Shown here: piece by piece, positions 26,747-33,372 of the stretch
Numbering within the stretch: position 1 is the first letter of the stretch
Layout of the letters: each line of letters opens with the position of its first letter
Assembly (NCBI GenBank): GCA_903914415.1
Contig: CAIWOY010000111.1
Location: 1-33,372, forward strand
Reading direction: 5' to 3'
DNA from: an uncultured Phycisphaerales bacterium
GTDB taxonomy: Bacteria > Planctomycetota > Phycisphaerae > UBA1845 > Fen-1342
DNA: 33,372 nucleotides
Notes under the pieces: model-generated
Database searches by the model: none
Told to the model about the DNA's origin: nothing
The model's input: only the letters and a program-made list of their open reading frames with translations
Translations under genes and position numbers: made by a program

Positions 26747-28524
26747 TGCGCCGGGTGCTGATCTGCGCGCTCAGCGTGTTGACGCTCGGCTGCGAGGCGT
26801 TCCAGCCGCAGACCGGGAGCAATCAGGCCAAGGGTCTCGCGCCGGTGCTCGCGCGGATGCGGCAGACCTATCCGGACCTCGAAGCGGGCCGGTTCATCAG
26901 CCTCGCGGACTTCGAGTCGCCGGGACAAGTGGGGCTGTTTCGCACGGTCGGCGCCGACGGCAGCGAGGGCAATCGCCCGCAGCCGACGCTCAGCATCCTG
27001 CGGGCCCGCAACGAGACCGGGGCCGCCAGCCTCAAGGTCCGGCTGGAGGGGCCCACCGACCGCCTGCTCTGCGACGGCCTGCACGCCCCGCAACTCGCCC
27101 TGATCCGCGACTGGCGCGCCTACGGCCTGCTTCTGATGAGCATCTTCGGCCCGCCCGACGGCGTCACGCTCGAGTTCGGCGTGCGCAGCGGCGCGCCCGC
27201 GGCACTCACCTGGTCGCGGACGCTGCACGCCCACCCGGGCTGGAATCTCTACCGCCTCGACGTCGACACCATCGGCGACGCCGTGGACCTGGCCGACGTG
27301 CGAGAGCTCTGGTGGCGTGCGTCCGAGATCGCCGCGCCCGTGGACGTTTATATCGACGACCTGATCCTCGCCGACAACACGCGCGAGATCATGGGCGACC
27401 GCCCCGTCCCCGAGGAGCTGCACGTGTTCACGCGCGGCCAGCGCATCCACGTCGCCGCGCGGGACCGTTTCGAGTTGGCGTTCATGGACGGGGCGCTCGT
27501 CCGGTGGTGCGACCCGCAGGGCGTGAACCTGGCCGACACCGGCGGCCTGGGGCCGTGGCCCGTGCCGCTGCCGCCCGATTGGGCCACGAGCGCGGGCGCC
27601 GTCATCGCCTATGACGATCCGCAGCTTTTCGCCGGTTGGGGCACGGCGGTCGCCGTCACGCAGCGGCTGGTCGAGGCGACGCTCTACCGGGTGGTCATCG
27701 AGGGCAGTTGGCGCTTCCCCGCGCCGACGACGCCTGTCCCGACCACGGCGCCGGCACCGGGGGAGCTGCCCGGCCACACCTGGCGGTACGTGATCTACCC
27801 GTCGGGGCGGCTGCACGTACTGTCGACTTCGCGCGCGGGCCCGGCCGGCTGGAAGGAGCCGCGGGTCGGCTATGTCCTCGGACTGGACGGCCGCCAGGGC
27901 TTCCGCTGCCCCAGCACGCCGGCCACGAACCCCCAGGGCCGGCCGACTTCGTTCGTGCTCGCGGCGCGTGCCGGCGACAAGCGCGCCGACCTGCTCTGGA
28001 CCTGGCCCGCCGCCACGCCGCTGGGGCACCCGCGCGAGCTGCTCAGCGCCGACGAACGCCGGCTCGCCATCGTCGTTGGCGAAGTCCCGGCGGCGCCCGT
28101 GGTGACGACCGCGCACATGCTGCGCATCTGGCCGGCGGACATCGACAACCCGCCGGAGGGCCTCAGCTTCGCGGCCGACTATCAGAATCCGGCGGCGTTG
28201 GCGCTGACGGCGGGCGAGCTGGTCACCGACGCGGAGGGGGATGTTAATCACGACGGCTACAATGAAGCAGACGGCTGCTACGAATTGGAGCTGGCCGGCG
28301 GCGTGCTGCGCTTCGACTTCAATCCCGGGCCGTACCTGCGCTTCGACCCCGTGTTCCGCGTGCAGGGGACCGAAAACCGGCGCTGCTGGGTGTACGCGCG
28401 GGGCCGCGTCGTGAGCACCGTCGGGCGCGATGCCGATAATCGCCTGCTGTTTCACCTGCCGCGCATCACCAGCGCCCCGGTCGCGATCGAAGTCCACACC
28501 GCCGCGGAAGACGGCGGCCCGTGA
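26746..28524 (+). CDS. lipoprotein of unknown function, beta-sandwich-rich
   Basis: 592 aa if it starts at GTG 26746 (GTG 26755 is also possible). This start yields a clean lipoprotein signal, MRRVLICALSVLTLGC with lipobox LTLGC (Cys16); the frame upstream runs through repeat DNA and should be ignored. Residues ~50-215 look like a carbohydrate-binding-type jelly roll (ISLADFESPGQ, LKVRLEGPTDRL, WNLYRLDVDTIG, VDVYIDDLILADN). The rest is beta-rich with Trp-rich strands (LHVLSTSRAGPAGWKEPRVGY, RCWVYARGRVVSTVGRD). No catalytic motif is recognised. It may be a surface protein handling polysaccharide, but this is a guess. No ribosome site is obvious, because the leader is repeat sequence. Confidence 0.82.
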   Translation: MRRVLICALSVLTLGCEAFQPQTGSNQAKGLAPVLARMRQTYPDLEAGRFISLADFESPGQVGLFRTVGADGSEGNRPQPTLSILRARNETGAASLKVRLEGPTDRLLCDGLHAPQLALIRDWRAYGLLLMSIFGPPDGVTLEFGVRSGAPAALTWSRTLHAHPGWNLYRLDVDTIGDAVDLADVRELWWRASEIAAPVDVYIDDLILADNTREIMGDRPVPEELHVFTRGQRIHVAARDRFELAFMDGALVRWCDPQGVNLADTGGLGPWPVPLPPDWATSAGAVIAYDDPQLFAGWGTAVAVTQRLVEATLYRVVIEGSWRFPAPTTPVPTTAPAPGELPGHTWRYVIYPSGRLHVLSTSRAGPAGWKEPRVGYVLGLDGRQGFRCPSTPATNPQGRPTSFVLAARAGDKRADLLWTWPAATPLGHPRELLSADERRLAIVVGEVPAAPVVTTAHMLRIWPADIDNPPEGLSFAADYQNPAALALTAGELVTDAEGDVNHDGYNEADGCYELELAGGVLRFDFNPGPYLRFDPVFRVQGTENRRCWVYARGRVVSTVGRDADNRLLFHLPRITSAPVAIEVHTAAEDGGP

Positions 28525-28565
28525 AGCGCGGCGTGCCGGCGGCGGCGTGCGGGCGCGGGCGTCAC

Positions 28566-28594
28566 TTGACGCGACGGGGGCGAAAATCTACCAT
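28566..28594 (+). promoter_or_regulatory. sigma-70-type promoter of mcsA-mcsB
   Basis: TTGACG, exactly 17 bp, TACCAT. The two boxes lie in the 106-bp spacer between the lipoprotein stop and the mcsA ATG, giving a leader of about 30 nt. No CtsR-like operator (a heptad direct repeat) is seen beside it. Confidence 0.7.
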
Positions 28595-28630
28595 CGAAGC
28601 TGGCAAGATGGTCCCGCTGGAGTGGCCACG

Positions 28631-29128
28631 ATGGGACTGTGTGAGCGTTGTAAGAAAGCGCAGGCGACCTTTCACCTGACCAACATCGACCGGTCGGGCA
28701 ACAAGGCCGAACGCCACCTGTGCGACCGCTGCGCCGGCGAAGAGGGGCTCGTGCAGTCGGGAAAACCCGCCGTGGACGTGGACGAGATCCTCCAGAACTT
28801 CATTTCCGCCAGCAAGTCGGGCGGCGCGGAGCTAAGCAACCTCGTCTGCGACCAGTGCGGGATCAGCTACGTCGAGTTCCGCAACCAGGGCCTGCTCGGC
28901 TGCCCCAACGATTACGACGCCTTCAAGGAGCCGCTCACGCGCCTGCTCGAGCGCACGCACGGCGCCACGCACCACGAGGGCAAGACCCCCAAGTCGCTCG
29001 GCCTGCCGCGCAAGCCGCAACAGGACCTGCGCCGGCTCAAACGGCAACTCGACGAGGCGGTGGCGGGCGAGGATTACGAGCGCGCGGCCCAATTGCGGGA
29101 TCGCATCCGCGAGGTGGAGAACGCATGA
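28631..29128 (+). CDS. mcsA: McsA-like zinc-finger protein, activator of protein arginine kinase
   Basis: 165 aa. ATG 28631 with GGAG 8 nt upstream. N-terminal CxxC pairs bind zinc in the family: C4/C7 (CERC), C31/C34 (CDRC), C73/C76 (CDQC); the fourth pair is incomplete, with C91 followed by Asp where a second Cys normally stands (GLLGCPNDYDAF). The C-terminus is a UVR helical hairpin (about 130-165, LKRQLDEAVAGEDYERAAQLRDRIREVE), as in McsA and UvrB/UvrC. In Firmicutes McsA activates McsB to phosphorylate arginines and mark proteins for ClpCP. Its stop overlaps the mcsB start (ATGA), so the two are translationally coupled. It has its own promoter. Confidence 0.93.
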   Translation: MGLCERCKKAQATFHLTNIDRSGNKAERHLCDRCAGEEGLVQSGKPAVDVDEILQNFISASKSGGAELSNLVCDQCGISYVEFRNQGLLGCPNDYDAFKEPLTRLLERTHGATHHEGKTPKSLGLPRKPQQDLRRLKRQLDEAVAGEDYERAAQLRDRIREVENA

Positions 29129-30186
29129 GCGGACCGCTCGATCAAGTGGCCCGGCAGGCCAGCGAATGGCTACGCGGCACCGGGCCGCTGCACGAGATCG
29201 TCATCTCCACCCGCATCCGCCTGGCGCGGAACATCCGCGGCTTCCCCTTCCTGCCCCGCGCCGACACCGAGGTCCGGCGCGAGATCGCGGCGGCCATGCA
29301 CGGGGCGGTGCGGCGGACCCCGCTGCTCAAGGACTACGTGCAGATGGACGTCGAGCAGCTCGACGAGCTGGACCGCACGCTGCTGGTCGAGCGGCACCTG
29401 ATCAGCCGCCAGCACGCCGACGGCAGCGGCGCCCGGGCCGTGCTCTTCGAGCCAAACGAGGCGTCGGCGATCATGATCAACGAGGAGGACCACCTGCGCA
29501 TCCAGACTATGCGCAGCGGGCTCCAGATCGACGCCGCCTGGGAGCAGATCAACGCCATCGACGACGCCCTCGAGGCGAACCTCGACTATGCGTTCCATCC
29601 GCAGTACGGCTATCTCACCGCCTGCCCGACCAACGTCGGCACCGGCATCCGCGTGTCCGTCATGCTGCACCTGCCGGCGTTACGCCTGACGAACGAGCTG
29701 GAGAAGGTCGCCCAGGCCGCCCGCGACCTGAAGCTCGCGGTGCGCGGCCTGCACGGCGAGGGCACCGAGGCGCTCGGCGACTTCTTCCAGATTTCCAACC
29801 AGATCACGCTGGGGCGCAGCGAAGAGGAGATCATCGACGACTTCCGCAGCGTCGTGATCCCGAAGATCGTCGAGTACGAGCGGGCCACGCGCGAAGCCCT
29901 GCTCAAGAACCGCCCGCAGGCCCTGGACGACAAGATCTGGCGGGCCATCGGGCTGCTCAAGAACGCCCGGCTGATCAGCTCGCACGAGGCGATGCAGTAC
30001 CTTTCGCACGTGCGCATGGGCCTCCACGTCGGGCGGCTCGACAACGTGGACCTCTCCACCCTCAATGAGCTGTTCCTCCAAATCCAGCCCGCCCACCTGC
30101 AGAAGCTCCACGGCGAACGCCTCACCGGCGAGCAACGCAGCATCGAACGCGCCGCGTTCATCCGCGCCCGCTTGCACACGAACTAA
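29125..30186 (+). CDS. mcsB: protein arginine kinase McsB
   Basis: 353 aa, full length for the family. Phosphagen-kinase catalytic blocks: STRIRLARNIRGFPF (28-42), HLISRQHADG (91-100), INEEDHLRIQ (118-127), and the catalytic-cysteine region YLTACPTNVGTGIRVSVMLH with Cys167. It phosphorylates arginine residues in proteins, tagging misfolded or regulatory proteins for Clp proteolysis. It starts inside the mcsA stop (4-nt overlap). No ctsR or clpC lies in the window; the partners would have to be elsewhere. Cytoplasmic. Confidence is high because every active-site block is present. Confidence 0.96.
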   Translation: MSGPLDQVARQASEWLRGTGPLHEIVISTRIRLARNIRGFPFLPRADTEVRREIAAAMHGAVRRTPLLKDYVQMDVEQLDELDRTLLVERHLISRQHADGSGARAVLFEPNEASAIMINEEDHLRIQTMRSGLQIDAAWEQINAIDDALEANLDYAFHPQYGYLTACPTNVGTGIRVSVMLHLPALRLTNELEKVAQAARDLKLAVRGLHGEGTEALGDFFQISNQITLGRSEEEIIDDFRSVVIPKIVEYERATREALLKNRPQALDDKIWRAIGLLKNARLISSHEAMQYLSHVRMGLHVGRLDNVDLSTLNELFLQIQPAHLQKLHGERLTGEQRSIERAAFIRARLHTN

Positions 30187-30209
30187 CTGCGCGCTCGCAC
30201 CCCTCGCAA

Positions 30210-30237
30210 TCAGAGCCCGGAGCGCGAGCGACGGGTT
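30210..30237. repeat. single copy of the 28-bp dispersed repeat
   Basis: TCAGAGCCCGGAGCGCGAGC... matches 22296-22323 at 26 of 28 positions. It lies between mcsB and the next gene, 12 bp before a TACAAT box (30249-30254). No good -35 is visible, so if that -10 is used the repeat supplies the -35 region. Confidence 0.75.
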
Positions 30238-30275
30238 CGCGTCACGCGTACAATACCCAACCTCGGAGACGGTCT

Positions 30276-31808
30276 GTGCCCGAAGGCGCCCCGACAAACA
30301 CACCCATCCCCCCGCGCTACCGGTGGCTGAAGCGCCTCGGCGCTGCGGCCGCATTGTTCGTGCTGGCGCTGGTCGCGGTGCGCATCTGGTGGGGCCACGT
30401 CGCCGAATGCCGCTTGCAGGCCAAGATCGCCGAATACCGGGCGGCCGGTCAGCCCGTGCTCATCGAGGACTTCGCCACCGCGCCGGTCCCGGACGAGGAG
30501 AACGGCGCGTATTTCCTGCGGCAGGCCGCGTCCCTGGCACAGCCAAAGGAGGACATGACAGACATAGCATACGATGCACGCCGTCGCGCCGAGCACGCCG
30601 ATGAGCTGCGGCAGTACGTCGCCGCGAACGAACCGGCCCTCAAGCTCGTCCGCGCGGCCCGTTCGAAAACCAGGACGTGCTGGGATCAGAAGCTCACCTC
30701 GCCGGCATTCGGGATGGTGGTGCCCAGCTTGTCTCCCCAGCGAATGCTCGCCAAGCTTGCGTGCACCGCCGCCTTGCAACAACACGAGGTGGGCAACGAC
30801 GCCGAGGCGATCGAGACGCTGCGCGACATCCTCGCCCAGGCCGTGCACGTGGACCGCACCGCGCCGATCCTGATAACCCATCTTGTCGCCATCGCGATAG
30901 ATAGCCTGGGGTCGAGTGCGGTCGAGAGCGTGTCGCACGATCTGCGCATCGCCCCGGACAGCGCCGCCGCGCGCGATGATGCTCAGCCCGCCACACGCGC
31001 GCAGGTCCAGGACCTGATTCGCGATCTCCTCGAAGCGCAGAGCCTGGATGACGCCTGGCGCCGCAATCTCTACGGCGAGCGCATGGGCCAGGTTGACGCC
31101 ATGCTCGGGCTCATCCGCAGCAGCCCGACGTCCCTGCTGGGCAGCGCATCGCTCGTCGCGGACTCGTTCCTCACACCGGCCTGGAAGCTGGACACGGTCG
31201 CCATGATGGAGCGTGCCACAACCATCCTCGAAGCCGGTCTCGCACCCAATTGGCCTGCCGCCCACCAGGCCGCTTTGCAGGGCGCGTATCCACAACCGCG
31301 CTGCAGCGCGGACAAGTTTGCACACTTGTTCGGCTCCATCCAGACCGGGTCCGACGATGGCGCTGTGCCGCTACGTTTTCGGTTGCTCGCGGACAGGCGC
31401 ATGGCCGCGCTCGCCTTGGCCATCCGCCTGTACGAACTCGACCATGGCCGCCGCCCCGCAGCACTCTCGGAGCTCGCGCCCGATTACCTGCCGGCCGTCC
31501 CCCGTGACCCGTTCGACGCGGACAACCGCCCGATCCGCTACCGGCCCGACGCGCCCTCTCCCCTCCTGTACAGCGTCGGCCTCAACGGTCTCGACGAAGA
31601 CGGGGCCTTCCAGCTAAACAAGGAGGGCGGCGTGGACTGGCGGGCCAAGGACATCCCGTTCTTCCTCGACGGCGATCGCCCGCGTCCGTCGCCGAAGCGC
31701 GACGCGACGCGCCAACCGAGCCCCCGCCCCGCCGCACCGCCCGCCTCAACGCAGGCTGTAGTAGATGACCAGCAGCCAGAAGACGCAGACCGGAAGCAGC
31801 GCGAATAA
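30276..31808 (+). CDS. single-pass membrane protein of unknown function
   Basis: 510 aa. GTG 30276 with GGAG 7 nt upstream. One N-terminal hydrophobic helix (about 20-38) follows basic residues, so the bulk is probably outside the cytoplasmic membrane. The middle is helical. Near residues 365-420 it has LALAIRLYELDHGRRPAAL followed by DYLPAVPRDPFDADNRPIRYR, a block common in planctomycete membrane-anchored proteins and reminiscent of the pseudopilin C-terminal region. The last ~40 residues (after KRDATRQPSPRP) are Pro/Ala/Gln-rich and lie over the end of the opposing gene. No family function is known to me. Confidence 0.83.
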   Translation: MPEGAPTNTPIPPRYRWLKRLGAAAALFVLALVAVRIWWGHVAECRLQAKIAEYRAAGQPVLIEDFATAPVPDEENGAYFLRQAASLAQPKEDMTDIAYDARRRAEHADELRQYVAANEPALKLVRAARSKTRTCWDQKLTSPAFGMVVPSLSPQRMLAKLACTAALQQHEVGNDAEAIETLRDILAQAVHVDRTAPILITHLVAIAIDSLGSSAVESVSHDLRIAPDSAAARDDAQPATRAQVQDLIRDLLEAQSLDDAWRRNLYGERMGQVDAMLGLIRSSPTSLLGSASLVADSFLTPAWKLDTVAMMERATTILEAGLAPNWPAAHQAALQGAYPQPRCSADKFAHLFGSIQTGSDDGAVPLRFRLLADRRMAALALAIRLYELDHGRRPAALSELAPDYLPAVPRDPFDADNRPIRYRPDAPSPLLYSVGLNGLDEDGAFQLNKEGGVDWRAKDIPFFLDGDRPRPSPKRDATRQPSPRPAAPPASTQAVVDDQQPEDADRKQRE

Positions 31809-32582
31809 CGCCGCGAGTCCCACCGACAGCAGCCCCAGCACCGCCATCCGCAGGAAGCGCCTTCCTGGCGACTGCGGCAGCATGTGTTTCGCGAACGTTC
31901 CGAGCCGGCCAAAGCTGAACACGAGGGCCAAGTAATATGTCACGCCGGCCAGCACCCACAGCACGTCGGTGTAGGCTGTACCGAACGGCCGCCAGAGGCA
32001 CACGGCCGCAATGAAGGGCACGAGCGCGGCCGGCGTGATCGCCAGCGGCGCCCACGCGTAGTAGCTCAGCGCGATGGCGCGGTTCTGCTGCTCCACCGAG
32101 AGCCGCCGTGGCTGAAAGAAGTAGCTCGCGAAGCCCGGCAGCCCGGCGAGCACCAGTAGCGACCATACCAGGAGCCCGCCGAGCACCCACCACATCACCT
32201 CGCCGCCGCCGAGCCCGCGCAGGTGATCGGCTAGGCCCCAGATCGCCGCCGCGATGAAAACCGGCGGGTACGCATGGAGCACAGTCAACCACCGGAAGCT
32301 CTGCGAACCGCGGTAGCTCACCGGGCGAGCGATCTCCGAGCAAAAACGCTTCGGCCAGCGCGTGACCAGCCAGACGGTCTTCCAGTAGGCCCGGAACCGC
32401 CCCATCTCGCGCCGGTGCGACCACGGAATCTGCGACTCGCCGGTGCGCAGCAGCTCCAGCGCGAAGCCGCATTCGGGGCAGCGCGCGCTCGTCGAGCCGC
32501 GCAGGTCGTAGCCGCAATCGAGACAGTACATGCCGTCCGGCAGCGGCGGCAGCTCGATGTTCGCACTGGTCTCAGGTACCAC
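31746..32582 (-). CDS. membrane protein with N-terminal CGYDLRG zinc ribbon
   Basis: 278 aa from GTG 32582 (GAGG 5 nt upstream), which begins 29 bp after the preceding gene's stop; longer starts would overlap that gene. A zinc ribbon comes first, C20, C23, C35, C38 (YCLDCGYDLRG...RCPECG), then four to five hydrophobic helices (about 115-135, 145-165, 195-220, 230-250, 255-276). It contains a Yip1-like span (AYPPVFIAAAIWGLADHLRG) of uncertain meaning. Function unknown. Its 3' end overlaps the convergent gene by 63 bp. Likely co-transcribed with the upstream helical-repeat gene. Confidence 0.85.
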   Translation of the reverse strand: MVPETSANIELPPLPDGMYCLDCGYDLRGSTSARCPECGFALELLRTGESQIPWSHRREMGRFRAYWKTVWLVTRWPKRFCSEIARPVSYRGSQSFRWLTVLHAYPPVFIAAAIWGLADHLRGLGGGEVMWWVLGGLLVWSLLVLAGLPGFASYFFQPRRLSVEQQNRAIALSYYAWAPLAITPAALVPFIAAVCLWRPFGTAYTDVLWVLAGVTYYLALVFSFGRLGTFAKHMLPQSPGRRFLRMAVLGLLSVGLAALFALLPVCVFWLLVIYYSLR

Positions 32583-32611
32583 GCTGTCCTCGCTCCGCAG
32601 CGCGCAGCCTC

Positions 32612-33372
32612 TCAGTCCCCTCCGCCCGACGGGTGCGACGCCGGTTCGCTCGCGGCATGGCTCGTCGGCGCACAGAAGCTCGGGAATTGCGGGCACAACG
32701 CCCGCGCGACCTGCTCGACACGCTCCGCGGAGACGCCGTCCGCGGCGTCGTCCTGCAGCAGCTTGTGCAGCGCCTGCTCCACGATCTCCGGCTCACCGCC
32801 GTGCTCGCCCAGCGCCAGCCGCGCGGTCGCCAGCGCCTCGGGAATCTCGCCGCCCGCGAGCAGGTACCGCGCCAGCGCGAAGCGGAACGGTCCCACCATC
32901 TCGTCGTATTGCTGCGTCTGAATCTTCGGCAACGCATCAATCGCCGTGCGCAGAAGGGTGATCGCCGGACCGGCGTCCTCCGGCGTGCCGCGAAACGCGT
33001 ATTCCGCCTGTTCCGCCAGGGCCACGGAGTACAGCTTTGGAAACCGCGGGCGCATCGGCCAGTACAGCTCGGCCGCCCGCGCCGCATACGCCGCCGCCGT
33101 GCCGAACTGCCCTTGCAGTGCCGCCCACGCCGCCGCCAGCCGGTAGGTCTCGGGTGCCAGCGACGCAATCAGCGCGTCGAGGTCGGTCTCGGGCGTGATC
33201 GGCCCGGCCGCCGCGACGAACTCCGCGAGCACGTGCTCGAACGCGCGGGCGCGGCCTAGCTCGGCGAGCGATTGCAGCCATAACCCCTGCGCGTCGGCAA
33301 ACCGCAACGCGTCGCGGAGCAACGCGAGGTGCGTCGTCAGCAGCCCGGGGTAGTGGCGCAACGAGAGCAGCG
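32612..33372 (-). CDS. alpha-helical repeat protein, partial (5' end outside window)
   Basis: At least 249 residues, open to the window edge, so the true start lies beyond 33372; a TTG at 33361 is the first in-window option but has no ribosome site in view. The sequence is a run of amphipathic helix pairs of TPR-like spacing (AAAWAALQGQFGTAAAYAARAAELY, FALARYLLAGGEIPEALATARLAL). It ends in a Ser/Pro/Gly tail. Such repeats mediate protein contacts, or act as the tail of a larger multi-domain protein. The identity of the missing N-terminus is unknown. Confidence 0.8.
   Translation of the reverse strand, partial: LLSLRHYPGLLTTHLALLRDALRFADAQGLWLQSLAELGRARAFEHVLAEFVAAAGPITPETDLDALIASLAPETYRLAAAWAALQGQFGTAAAYAARAAELYWPMRPRFPKLYSVALAEQAEYAFRGTPEDAGPAITLLRTAIDALPKIQTQQYDEMVGPFRFALARYLLAGGEIPEALATARLALGEHGGEPEIVEQALHKLLQDDAADGVSAERVEQVARALCPQFPSFCAPTSHAASEPASHPSGGGD

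Noticed and set aside
24963-26822. 619-codon open frame opposite the E3 gene
   Set aside because: It is antisense to a full-length dihydrolipoamide dehydrogenase and extends into repeat DNA; composition artefact.
26716-28497. 593-codon open frame opposite the second lipoprotein
   Set aside because: No signal, motif or ribosome site; the plus strand has a clean lipobox and beta-rich protein.

Overview
The window looks like a chromosomal fragment of a GC-rich planctomycete, possibly a Phycisphaerae-like lineage. This is inferred from several signs: a Tat-exported Gfo/Idh/MocA oxidoreductase next to a HEAT-repeat protein, two membrane proteins carrying a 'CGYDLRG...CPEC' zinc ribbon, an mcsA-mcsB pair, a bacterial GlnRS, and many short palindromic repeats between genes. 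No phage, transposase, integrase or CRISPR array is visible. Coding density is high, and most long antisense frames are GC-driven shadows.

Layout. 61-6355 (minus strand): secreted HEAT-repeat protein, exported oxidoreductase and a DUF255/thioredoxin-like protein. 6356-8873: a 600-bp gene-free stretch, a lipoprotein with acidic Asp-rich loops, and a composite repeat cluster. 8874-9907 (minus): a C_GCAxxG_C_C protein followed by a Cys-rich four-helix membrane protein, which looks like a small redox cassette. 10074-14507 (minus): a SIR2-like NAD-binding protein of defence type, a repeat-rich spacer, a zinc-ribbon membrane protein and glnS. 14703-16040 (minus): tRNA-Ser(CGA) and a TrkA/RCK potassium channel. 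16264-17670 (plus): a KAP P-loop NTPase. 17681-19885 (minus): a Ski2-like helicase. 20051-26603: the four pyruvate dehydrogenase genes (E1 alpha, E1 beta, E2, E3) in order on the plus strand, split by an antisense aroG-type DAHP synthase. 26746-28524: another lipoprotein. 28631-30186: mcsA-mcsB, overlapping by 4 nt. 30276-33372: a membrane-anchored protein of unknown function, a zinc-ribbon membrane protein that converges on and overlaps it, and a partial alpha-helical-repeat protein running off the end.

The most unusual region is glnS (11.4-14.5 kb). The GlnRS frame carries two in-frame low-complexity insertions made of repeat-like DNA. One contains the same 28-29-bp unit found between genes elsewhere in the window. 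The last ~57 bp of glnS also recur twice downstream in the same orientation (52/57 and about 43/57 identical), on either side of and overlapping the end of a small membrane-protein gene, beyond which lies the SIR2-like gene. This resembles the footprint of repeated insertion at a gene 3' end. A second theme is a modular dispersed-repeat system: at least five distinct short units occur in different combinations between genes, inside one gene, and at one start codon.

Two promoters with good -35/-10 boxes and 17-bp spacing are visible, one ahead of the pyruvate dehydrogenase cluster and one ahead of mcsA-mcsB. A weaker one precedes the KAP gene.
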